From Pseudorhodobacter antarcticus (GTDB taxonomy: Bacteria > Pseudomonadota > Alphaproteobacteria > Rhodobacterales > Rhodobacteraceae), in the NCBI GenBank assembly GCA_945860375.1, contig CAMAQR010000094.1, forward strand, positions 1-8,520: a DNA stretch of 8,520 bases, in the 5' to 3' direction. Under the pieces are notes generated by a model. That model did no database searches and was not told where the DNA came from. It saw only the letters and a program-made list of their open reading frames with translations. The number at the start of each line of letters is the position of its first letter. The first letter of the stretch is position 1. Shown piece after piece: positions 1-5,903 of this stretch. Made by a program: the position numbers and the translations under genes.

Positions 1-448
1 CCGGCTTGCCCGAAGTCTGGATACGCTCCACCGCGTCGATGACGACAGGATGCACCGCTGAGGTAAGGCAGATCGCATCGCAATCCTCAGCCAAGGCCAA
101 TACCCGGTCTGCGGTGTTCTGGGGCGACAGGTCCTCCAGAAACTCGATCCGCAGGTCGATTTCGGCACCCGACGCGTCGGTCGCGGCGACTGTCAGGGCA
201 TGGGCAACGTTCTGGTAGAAAGGACGGTGGCGCTGCAACAACAAGACGCCAAGGCGCAGATGCGGGCGGGCGGCGGTGACGCGCGCCTGAATGCTGCCAA
301 GCCCGTAGAACCCGATCCGCTCGGCCGCTTCTTGCACCCGTTCACGCGTACCAAGCCTCACATTGGGCGCCCCTGAAAGCACACGATTGACGGTTGCGAC
401 CGACACTCCGGCAGCTTCGGCAAGGTCAGGGATCTTAGGTCTGCGCAT
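1..448 (-). CDS. LacI-family transcriptional regulator, N-terminal 149 residues (runs off the left edge)
   Basis: Reading leftward from an ATG at 448-446, the frame stays open to the window edge. The N-terminus is a LacI helix-turn-helix: DLAEAAGVSVATVNRVLSG at residues 8-26, then a hinge-helix region to about residue 58. From residue 64 (LRLGVLLLQ) the periplasmic-binding-protein-like sensor domain begins, with FYQNVAHAL near residue 77. The C-terminal part is outside the window. The ATG at 448 is the only one that opens directly onto the HTH; an in-frame TAG lies about 40 bases upstream and no other in-frame ATG lies between. Its Shine-Dalgarno is weak. Family members bind DNA as dimers and release it, or more rarely bind it, on sensing a sugar or cyclitol. 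Divergence from the oxygenase/importer genes suggests it controls them and itself. VNRVL in place of the more usual VSRVL suggests a non-classical operator. The ligand cannot be read from the sequence. Confidence 0.93.
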   Translation of the reverse strand, partial: MRRPKIPDLAEAAGVSVATVNRVLSGAPNVRLGTRERVQEAAERIGFYGLGSIQARVTAARPHLRLGVLLLQRHRPFYQNVAHALTVAATDASGAEIDLRIEFLEDLSPQNTADRVLALAEDCDAICLTSAVHPVVIDAVERIQTSGKP

Positions 449-468
449 ACGGGGTCTGATCCATTTAA

Positions 469-524
469 TATCATTAGTGGACGTCTATGATACGAATGAT
501 ACGATTGCATGTTTTCGCTATCAT
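469..524. promoter_or_regulatory. Candidate operator: four TATCAT/ATGATA half-sites with a 9-bp tandem repeat
   Basis: Seen directly: TATCAT at 469-474, ATGATA at 487-492 and again at 496-501 (within a perfect tandem duplication of ATGATACGA, 487-495 and 496-504), and TATCAT at 519-524. The outer copies are inverted relative to the inner two. The cluster lies 20-75 bases upstream of the LacI-type gene and about 200 bases upstream of the oxygenase gene. It is AT-rich in a GC-rich neighbourhood. That it is the operator of the divergent LacI-type regulator is inference; the spacing between half-sites is longer than a standard 14-20 bp LacI palindrome. Confidence 0.4.
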
Positions 525-535
525 GCCCGCTTGAT

Positions 536-549
536 TTGATCTGCGTCAA
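536..549. promoter_or_regulatory. FNR/FnrL-type box TTGATCTGCGTCAA
   Basis: The sequence matches the FNR-family consensus TTGAT-N4-ATCAA at 9 of 10 specified positions (GTCAA instead of ATCAA in the right half). FnrL/Dnr-type proteins of Rhodobacteraceae bind such sites in response to oxygen or NO. It sits 175 bases upstream of the oxygenase start codon in the divergent promoter region. No convincing -35/-10 pair is visible nearby, so activation or repression cannot be judged. Functional assignment is inference. Confidence 0.5.
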
Positions 550-723
550 GGCGTTTACCTCCTTTCCATGAAGCGGCTGGCACATTGTGCACCTTGGCCG
601 CCGAAAGAAAGAATTCCGGCAGTTTAGGCGGGGCAGCAAGGCCCGGCTTCTGAAGGTGTACGCCCTTTGAGAAGTGCTTCATGCTGTCTGGCGTCCGGAA
701 CGAAAGACAGTGGAGGGGCAAAG

Positions 724-1740
724 ATGGACGACATGCAATTCGGAACACGCAACAAGCGCGGCGATTGGGCCCCAAGTGCGCATCTTGACCTGCCGCCGTT
801 CTGGCGTCGGCCCTTCAGTTTCCCAAAGGTTCTGACTTGGATTCCGGAATACCTGTTTCCATGGAACGCCTTCCACATGGCAACTGCGCTTATCTGGTGG
901 TTCCTTGTAGTTCCCGATGTTGCCACGATGCAGACGCTGTCATGGGGTTGGGCGCTGTGGCTTTACGCGGTGAACGCGGCGGCGATTTTCGTGTTCTACG
1001 GTTCGGTCGAACTGTTCTGGTACGTCCGTCGCAAGCAAGGCACCCGGTTCAAATACAATGGCAAATTCCCCGCCGATCAACCATCGGACGTGTTCTGGTT
1101 CAAGTCGCAGAACATCGACAACTTCATGCGGTCTTTCTTCATCTCGATCCCACTATGGACGCTGGTCGAGGTGCTGTTCCTGTGGGCCTTTGCCAACAGC
1201 TGGGCCGTCTGGCTGCCTTGGGAGACGCATTGGCCCTGGCTGGTGGCGCTGGCGCTTATCAGCCCGGCGATCCATGAGGTGCATTTCTTCTGCATCCACC
1301 GCCTGATCCATGTGCCGATCCTCTATAAATGGATCCACGCGGTGCACCACAACTCGGTCAACCCAAGCCCATGGTCCAGCCTGTCGATGCATCCGGTGGA
1401 GGGGTTTCTGTATCACGCCGTGGCATTTTGGCACCTTCTGATCCCGTCCAATCCGCTGCTTGCGATGTATCAGTTGCACCTTGCGGGGTTTGGCGCGGTG
1501 AACGGCCACATCGGTTTCGACAAGTTGGAACTGTCCGAGGACAACACGCTCGATAGCCACGCCTACGCCCACTATCTGCACCATAAGTATTTCGAGGTGA
1601 ACTATGGCGGCGATGGCCTGATCCCCTTGGATAAATGGTTCGGCTATTTCCACGACGGATCGAAAGAGGGCGAAGCCCGTATGAATGCTCGGTTCGAGGC
1701 CAAAAAGGCGCGGATGAACGCCAAAGCAGCCCGCACCTGA
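724..1740 (+). CDS. Sterol desaturase / fatty acid hydroxylase superfamily membrane di-iron oxygenase
   Basis: 338 residues, integral inner-membrane protein. The eight-histidine di-iron signature of the superfamily is present: HRLIH at 192-196, HAVHH at 205-209, and HYLHH at 283-287 followed by KYF; H223 (in MHPVEGF) and H279 are further candidate ligands. Hydrophobic, Trp-rich segments lie near 50-66, 74-99, 140-165 and 168-190. The family uses O2 and electrons from a redox partner to hydroxylate or desaturate substrates. The start at 724 is chosen because GGAGG at 712-716 is ideally spaced; the frame extends upstream to 667 but without a ribosome site. The C-terminal tail (residues 315-338) is charged and Ala/Lys/Arg-rich. 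Being first in an operon with a MocE ferredoxin and a sugar/cyclitol importer argues against a sterol substrate; I infer a role like that of rhizobial MocD (O-demethylation). Family assignment is firm, substrate unknown. Confidence 0.9.
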   Translation: MDDMQFGTRNKRGDWAPSAHLDLPPFWRRPFSFPKVLTWIPEYLFPWNAFHMATALIWWFLVVPDVATMQTLSWGWALWLYAVNAAAIFVFYGSVELFWYVRRKQGTRFKYNGKFPADQPSDVFWFKSQNIDNFMRSFFISIPLWTLVEVLFLWAFANSWAVWLPWETHWPWLVALALISPAIHEVHFFCIHRLIHVPILYKWIHAVHHNSVNPSPWSSLSMHPVEGFLYHAVAFWHLLIPSNPLLAMYQLHLAGFGAVNGHIGFDKLELSEDNTLDSHAYAHYLHHKYFEVNYGGDGLIPLDKWFGYFHDGSKEGEARMNARFEAKKARMNAKAART

Positions 1741-1752
1741 CCCCAGAACGAC

Positions 1753-1772
1753 CCCCCGCAAGGAGGCGGGGG
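1753..1772 (+). other. GC-rich hairpin between the oxygenase and binding-protein genes
   Basis: CCCCCGC (1753-1759) and GCGGGGG (1766-1772) form a perfect 7-bp stem around a 6-base loop, 12 bases after the oxygenase stop. No T-tract follows, so it is not a classical intrinsic terminator. It may stop decay of the upstream message or mark a boundary before the highly translated binding-protein gene. A smaller CCGTC/GACGG hairpin (1798-1802/1809-1813) lies closer to the next ribosome site. Confidence 0.5.
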
Positions 1773-1831
1773 CACGAAATTCAACAGCAACTGCAACCCG
1801 TCACAACAGACGGATCAAGGGAGGAAACGAA

Positions 1832-2803
1832 ATGAGCTTTATGAAAACCATAGCAAGGGTCATGACAACCACGGCGCTCGTAGTGGCCGGTTCGGCGGCA
1901 ATGGCGGCGGATATTGCCGTCATCGGCGGATCGAATGACGATGCCTTCTGGAACAAGATCAAGAAGGGTCTGGACGATGCGACCCCGGCGGTTGTGGCCA
2001 ATGGCGGCAGCGTCAACTATCTGCGTCTTGTCAACTATGACAACTTTGCCCCCGATGTGGTGCAATTGATCCGCACCGCGATCAGCATGGAAGTCGACGG
2101 CCTAGTCATCCCGAACTGGGTGCCCGAAGCCGAAGATCCAGCAATCAAGGATGCGATTGCAGCAGGCATCACCGTGATCTTGATGAACGCCGGCGGTGCC
2201 GACAAGGCGCGCGAACTGGGTGCCATCAACTATATCGGCAACGAGGAATATCCGGCGGGCGTTGCAGGTGGCGAATATTTCGCCAAGGCTGGCAAGAAGA
2301 ACGTGATGTGCGTGAACACCCTGCCCGGTGCCACCAACACCGAAGCCCGCTGCAAGGGCGTGATGGATGCCATGGTTGCGGGCGGCGGGGCCTCGACCCA
2401 ACTGCCGCTGCCGACAACCTCGTTCGGCGATGCAACGGCAGTGGCCGAGGCGATCAAGGCGGAACTGCTGAAAGATGAGACCATCGACGGCGTGATCACC
2501 ATTTCCGCAGGCGACGCAGATTCGGCCGCGATTGGGATTGAACAGTCGGGTCGTCAGGCCGGGGTGGCGCTGGCCTCGTTCGACATGAACGAAGCCAACC
2601 TGGCCCGCATCAAGGCAGGTACCCAGTTGTTCAGCATCGACCAGCAGCCCTATCTGCAAGGCTTCCTGTCGGTATCGATTCTGGCATCGGCCATCGACTT
2701 TGGCACCTCTCTGCCGACCTTCCCGGTGCTGACCGGCCCGGGCATTGTTGACGCTAGCAACATCGACGCCACGCTGGCCGGTGTGAAACTGGGCGCACGC
2801 TAA
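1832..2803 (+). CDS. Sugar/cyclitol ABC transporter periplasmic substrate-binding protein (type I PBP, ribose-binding-like)
   Basis: 323 residues. A Sec signal peptide is clear: positive residues at K5 and R9, a hydrophobic stretch to residue 20, and cleavage predicted after A25 (AMA|AD). The mature protein begins DIAVIGGSNDDAFWNKIKKG, the usual first strand and helix of ribose/galactose-type binding proteins, followed by a two-lobed alternation including DGLVIPNW, NYIGNEEYPAGVAGGEYF and the hinge-region DGVITISAGDADSA. Length is typical. The strong AAGGGAGG site at 1817-1824 fixes the start and predicts high translation, as expected for a binding protein made in excess over its permease. It captures the substrate in the periplasm for the permease and ATPase encoded next. 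Related to rhizopine-binding MocB in family, but the ligand cannot be deduced; context favours a cyclitol or methylated sugar. Confidence 0.9.
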   Translation: MSFMKTIARVMTTTALVVAGSAAMAADIAVIGGSNDDAFWNKIKKGLDDATPAVVANGGSVNYLRLVNYDNFAPDVVQLIRTAISMEVDGLVIPNWVPEAEDPAIKDAIAAGITVILMNAGGADKARELGAINYIGNEEYPAGVAGGEYFAKAGKKNVMCVNTLPGATNTEARCKGVMDAMVAGGGASTQLPLPTTSFGDATAVAEAIKAELLKDETIDGVITISAGDADSAAIGIEQSGRQAGVALASFDMNEANLARIKAGTQLFSIDQQPYLQGFLSVSILASAIDFGTSLPTFPVLTGPGIVDASNIDATLAGVKLGAR

Positions 2804-2812
2804 GTCGCCCCT

Positions 2813-2837
2813 CCGGTCCGCACTCCCTGCGGGCCGG
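2813..2837 (+). other. Stable hairpin after the binding-protein gene
   Basis: CCGGTCCGCA (2813-2822) and TGCGGGCCGG (2828-2837) form a 10-bp stem with one G·U pair and a 5-base loop, starting 10 bases after the stop codon. No T-run follows. Hairpins at this place in ABC importer operons commonly protect the binding-protein message and lower permease expression; that role here is inference. Confidence 0.6.
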
Positions 2838-2869
2838 TCCCACCTTCATTCCTTTAGCGGGGGCAGACC

Positions 2870-3877
2870 ATGTCCAGCATTTCCATAGGCGGCCTGTTGC
2901 GCCGTCCCGAAGCCGGGGCCGCCCTTGGCCTTGTCGCTGTTCTGATCTTCTTTGCCATTTTCGGCGGCGTGACATTCCTGAAACCCGGTGGCATGGCAAG
3001 CTGGCTCAACGTCGCCGCCAACCTGGGCGTGATCGCCATCCCCTTGGGCCTCTTGATGATCGCGGGTGAACTGGACATCTCGGTCGGGGCCATGGTGCCC
3101 TTTGGCGCGATGACCGTCGCTGTAATCTCGGGGCATTACGGGTTGTCGATCTGGCTCGGGGTCGCAGTGGCGCTGTCGTTTGGAGTGATCGTCGGGCTGG
3201 TCAACGGCTTTCTGGTCATCAAGACTGCCGTTCCATCGCTGATCGTCACGCTCGGCAGCCTCTTTGCCGTGCAAGGCATCGTGCTTGGCCTCACCGTGCT
3301 GATCACCAAATCCACCTCGGTCGCCCTTGCTACCGAAGGCCCGGCCAAGGCGATCTTTGGTGATTTTGTTATGGGCGGGCAATTGCAGGTGATGGTCCTG
3401 TGGTGGATGGGCCTGACCGCGCTCTACATCTTTTTCGTCCACTTCAGCCCCTTTGGAAACTGGATATTCGCCATGGGTGGCGACAAGGTTTCCGCGCGCA
3501 ACGCCGGCATCCCGACAGACCGGCTGACGATGATCCTGTTTGTTTCATCCGCCACCTCGGCCGCCTTCGTCGGCATGTGCCAGGCAATCCTTTACAACTC
3601 GGCGCAGGTCGCAGGCGGGCAGTCCTTCATCTTCAACTCGATCATCGCGGTCGTGGTTGGGGGCGTTCTGTTGACGGGTGGGTTCGGGTCCGTGGTGGGC
3701 ATCTTCTTTGGCACAATCACTTTCGCCATCGTCACGCAGGGCATCTACTACACCGATTTCGACCGCAACTGGTCGTCCCTGATCATCGGCGTGCTGCTGC
3801 TCGGCGCCGTCCTGATGAACAATACTTTCCGCAAAATGGCGTTGTCTTATGCGCCCAAGAAAGGCGGCAAAAGATGA
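2870..3877 (+). CDS. Sugar ABC transporter permease (CUT2, BPD_transp_2 / RbsC-like)
   Basis: 335 residues, strongly hydrophobic, with roughly eight to ten membrane segments, the first at about 15-37. The family hallmark AGELDISVGA lies at residues 65-74 after a hydrophobic helix, and the Gly-rich GGVLLTGGFGSVVG motif in the C-terminal third (about 265-280) matches the conserved cytoplasmic region near the last helices of RbsC-type permeases. A basic tail, YAPKKGGKR, faces the cytoplasm. It would form the membrane channel of the importer as a homodimer. The start at 2870 has a GCGGGGG-like ribosome site about 6 bases upstream, weaker than that of the binding-protein gene. Its stop codon overlaps the ATPase start (ATGA, 3874-3877), indicating translational coupling. 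Confidence 0.93.
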   Translation: MSSISIGGLLRRPEAGAALGLVAVLIFFAIFGGVTFLKPGGMASWLNVAANLGVIAIPLGLLMIAGELDISVGAMVPFGAMTVAVISGHYGLSIWLGVAVALSFGVIVGLVNGFLVIKTAVPSLIVTLGSLFAVQGIVLGLTVLITKSTSVALATEGPAKAIFGDFVMGGQLQVMVLWWMGLTALYIFFVHFSPFGNWIFAMGGDKVSARNAGIPTDRLTMILFVSSATSAAFVGMCQAILYNSAQVAGGQSFIFNSIIAVVVGGVLLTGGFGSVVGIFFGTITFAIVTQGIYYTDFDRNWSSLIIGVLLLGAVLMNNTFRKMALSYAPKKGGKR

Positions 3878-4677
3878 CGAAACCCATCCTTGCCCTGCGC
3901 GGCATCAACAAATCCTTCGGCCCGATCGACGTGCTGCACGACATCACACTGGAGGTGTGGGCGGGTCAAGTCCTGTGCCTTCTCGGCGATAACGGTGCTG
4001 GCAAATCGACGCTGATCAAAATCATGTCCGGAGTGCATCAGGCGACCACCGGCGTCATCGAAATCGACGGGACGCCCGTCACCCTGCCCACCCCACGCGT
4101 TGCCGCCGACAACGGCATTGCCACGGTGCATCAGTTCGGCGGTACCTTTCCCCTGATGTCCATCGGGCGCAGCTTTTTTGTCGGGGTCGAGCCGACCAAG
4201 GGCTGGGGTCCCTTCAAGGTCTATGACCGCAAACGCGCCAACGAAATCGCGATCAAGGCGGTGCAGGATTTTGGCATCACCCGCATCGACGACGGCGACC
4301 GCCTGGTCGGTGGCCTGTCGGGAGGCGAGCGTCAGTCGCTGGCGATCGCCCGTGCCGTCCACTTTGGCGCCCGCGTCCTGATCCTGGATGAGCCCACCGC
4401 CGCCCTTGGCGTCAAACAGGCCACCCACGTCCTGCGCATCGTGAATGAGGCCAAGAAGCGCGGCCTTGCCGTCGTATTCATCACCCATCAGGTGATGCAC
4501 GCCATGGCCGTGGGCGACCATTTCGCCGTGCTGATACGCGGTGCAGTCGCAGCCGATTTCCACAAGGGCGAGAAATCCCGCGAGGAAATCACCGACCTGA
4601 TGGCTGGTGGCGCGTCGATGGCCTCGCTGGAGGCCGAGATCGAAGGATACATGGCCAGCCGTGACGGCCAGCCATGA
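3874..4677 (+). CDS. Sugar ABC transporter ATP-binding protein, single-domain CUT2 type (FrcA-like)
   Basis: 267 residues, one nucleotide-binding domain. Motifs in order: Walker A GDNGAGKST at 38-46, Q-loop Q87 (ATVHQ), ABC signature LSGGERQ at 148-154, Walker B VLILDEPTAAL with D172 and catalytic E173, and switch histidine H205 (FITHQ). All essential residues are present, so it should be an active ATPase. RbsA/MglA-type transporters carry two fused domains of about 500 residues; this one has a single domain, as in the fructose importer FrcBCA of rhizobia, and would act as a homodimer on the permease dimer. The start at 3874 overlaps the permease stop; the frame is open far upstream, but that stretch is a permease shadow. 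A 13-bp tandem repeat covers the end of the gene and encodes the last residues (RDGQP). Confidence 0.94.
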   Translation: MTKPILALRGINKSFGPIDVLHDITLEVWAGQVLCLLGDNGAGKSTLIKIMSGVHQATTGVIEIDGTPVTLPTPRVAADNGIATVHQFGGTFPLMSIGRSFFVGVEPTKGWGPFKVYDRKRANEIAIKAVQDFGITRIDDGDRLVGGLSGGERQSLAIARAVHFGARVLILDEPTAALGVKQATHVLRIVNEAKKRGLAVVFITHQVMHAMAVGDHFAVLIRGAVAADFHKGEKSREEITDLMAGGASMASLEAEIEGYMASRDGQP

Positions 4678-4696
4678 CGGCCAGCCATGACGGCCA
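4663..4696 (+). repeat. 13-bp tandem repeat, about 2.6 copies, spanning the ATPase stop codon
   Basis: GACGGCCAGCCAT occurs at 4663-4675 and 4676-4688 and again partially (GACGGCCA) at 4689-4696. A degenerate earlier copy (ATGGCCAGCCGT) precedes it at 4651-4662. The ATPase stop TGA (4675-4677) lies across the first unit junction, so gaining or losing units leaves the stop in place. It looks like a recent replication-slippage tract. Confidence 0.85.
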
Positions 4697-4732
4697 CCCA
4701 CCGCCGCCCGCGGCGCACTAGTCTCCCGGCCG

Positions 4733-4753
4733 GTGCCGGGATGTTCCCGGCAC
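4733..4753 (+). other. Perfect 9-bp hairpin upstream of mocE
   Basis: GTGCCGGGA (4733-4741), loop TGT, TCCCGGCAC (4745-4753). No T-tract follows. With the next hairpin it fills most of the 142-base gap between the ATPase and the ferredoxin genes. Likely an RNA structure affecting message stability or read-through. Confidence 0.65.
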
Positions 4754-4761
4754 TGACCCTT

Positions 4762-4792
4762 GCCCCGCCCGCGCCTCCACTGCGGGCGGGGC
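4762..4792 (+). other. Perfect 11-bp GC-only hairpin upstream of mocE
   Basis: GCCCCGCCCGC (4762-4772), 9-base loop, GCGGGCGGGGC (4782-4792). The stem is entirely G-C. It ends 27 bases before the mocE start. The following bases (GCCAACCAAAA on the sense strand) give no U-tract, so full intrinsic termination is unlikely; partial pausing or RNA protection is possible. Confidence 0.65.
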
Positions 4793-4819
4793 GCCAACCA
4801 AAACGACGGATCACATGCC

Positions 4820-5131
4820 ATGCCCACCTGGACCCTTGCCTGCGCCACTGACGACATCGACCCTGATGACCTGATCCGGTTTGATCACGGAACCCAGACC
4901 TTCGTCATTGTCCGCAGCGAAGATGACACCTTTCACGCCATGGACGGCATCTGCAGCCATGAGAAAGTGCATCTTTGCGATGGTCTGGTGATGGAGGGCA
5001 CCATCGAGTGCCCGAAACACAACGCAATCTTCGATTACCGCACCGGAGAGGCGAAACGTGCCCCGGCCTGCATCAACCTGAAAACCTTTCCCGTCCGGGT
5101 TCAGGACGGCCAAGTCTGGATCGAGATATGA
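4820..5131 (+). CDS. mocE: MocE-type Rieske [2Fe-2S] ferredoxin
   Basis: 103 residues, the size of a free-standing Rieske ferredoxin. The cluster ligands are C45-S-H47 and C64-P-K-H67; SHEKVHLCDGLVMEG between them and HNAIFDYRTGEAKRAP after them are characteristic of the MocE group linked to rhizopine catabolism. It is a soluble cytoplasmic electron carrier, here presumed to feed the membrane di-iron oxygenase at the head of the operon. MPTWTLAC is taken as the start because it matches the compact family N-terminus; the ribosome site is poor (GGA near 4808) and an out-of-frame ATG lies 5 bases upstream at 4815. The frame reads upstream to a TTG at 4760, but that stretch is the hairpin. The stop overlaps the next start (ATGA at 5128). 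No ferredoxin reductase (MocF role) is found in the window. The symbol is given by family resemblance. Confidence 0.88.
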   Translation: MPTWTLACATDDIDPDDLIRFDHGTQTFVIVRSEDDTFHAMDGICSHEKVHLCDGLVMEGTIECPKHNAIFDYRTGEAKRAPACINLKTFPVRVQDGQVWIEI

Positions 5132-5901
5132 CCTTTCAACTTGCCGCCTGCGCGGAAATGCTTTGGCGCGACCGTCCGATCTCGTGGCGGGCGTCGCGCC
5201 TCAAGGAAATGGGGTTCGGCGTCGGCCTCTGGAACTGGCCCGCCTGGGATGTCGCTGCACTGGTCAAGACCGGGGCGACATTCACCATCATGAACGGTTA
5301 CCTGCAAGGTCGTCTGAGCGATGCCGAAGGCGCCGACATGCTAATTGCATCGGCAAAGGAAACCGTGGCCGTGGGCAAGCGTCTTGGTGTTCACCGACTG
5401 AACCTGCACGGCACAGGCTTGGGTGATATGGGTATTCCCATCCCAAAGATCGGAGCCTTTGCCCCTGGGATGGTTGAGCGCGCGCGCGACACCCTTCACC
5501 GCATTTGCGATCTGGCCGAGGCCGAGGGTGTCACCTTCACGCTGGAGAACCTAAACCCGATTGACCACCCCGGTTGCCCTTTCGGATCGACAGCCGACGT
5601 GCTGGCCCTGGTGTCCGCCGTCAACCGTCCGCAACTTCGCATCAACCTTGACCTCTATCACACTCAGATCGGCGAGGGTGACCTGATCCGCTGGTGCGGG
5701 GCCTGCCTGCCGTGGATCGGCGAAGTGCAGGTGGCTGACAATCCGGGGCGCTGCGAGCCGGGGACTGGCGAGATCAACTATGCAGGCATCGCGCGGGCGC
5801 TGAAGTATATGGGCTACGCTGGCCCCGTCGGGATGGAAGCCAATGCCAAAGGCGATGAGGAGGCCGCATTGGAGGCCTTCCGCGCTGCGTTCACGGTGTA
5901 A
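5128..5901 (+). CDS. Sugar phosphate isomerase/epimerase family protein, hydroxypyruvate isomerase (Hyi/OtnI)-like
   Basis: 257 residues, AP-endonuclease-2-type TIM barrel, close to the 258 of E. coli Hyi. Metal and catalytic positions are intact: E140 in LENLNP, D175 and H178 in NLDLYH, Q201 with D204 in VQVADNPGR, R208, E215 in GTGEINY, and E237 in VGMEA. The ADNPGRCEPGTGEINY stretch is the hallmark of the Hyi group rather than of IolE, which suggests a small 2-oxo acid or tetronate-like substrate (hydroxypyruvate/tartronate semialdehyde in Hyi). In rhizopine loci the equivalent place is taken by MocC, an IolE-related barrel of the same superfamily. Translation is coupled to mocE by an ATGA overlap. 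The frame extends upstream, but that part overlaps mocE and is not a real extension. Family certain, exact reaction uncertain. Confidence 0.87.
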   Translation: MTFQLAACAEMLWRDRPISWRASRLKEMGFGVGLWNWPAWDVAALVKTGATFTIMNGYLQGRLSDAEGADMLIASAKETVAVGKRLGVHRLNLHGTGLGDMGIPIPKIGAFAPGMVERARDTLHRICDLAEAEGVTFTLENLNPIDHPGCPFGSTADVLALVSAVNRPQLRINLDLYHTQIGEGDLIRWCGACLPWIGEVQVADNPGRCEPGTGEINYAGIARALKYMGYAGPVGMEANAKGDEEAALEAFRAAFTV

Positions 5902-5903
5902 TC

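Noticed and set aside
567..683. 8-bp inverted repeat CATGAAGC/GCTTCATG in the oxygenase leader (567-574 and 676-683)
   Set aside because: The arms are about 100 bases apart and no other pairing supports a riboswitch-like fold; not enough to call a feature.
667..723. Upstream extension of the oxygenase to a TTG at 667
   Set aside because: No ribosome site there, and the added residues do not look like the family. GGAGG at 712-716 supports the ATG at 724.
4762..4800. Intrinsic terminator before mocE
   Set aside because: The stem is strong, but the sense strand that follows is CCAACCAAAA, not a T-run.
3847..4857. Long minus-strand open frame (336 codons) opposite the ATPase and mocE start
   Set aside because: It is antisense to a gene with all ABC ATPase motifs; its translation is low-complexity His/Gly/Asp-rich with no recognisable domain. 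It results from GC-biased codons.
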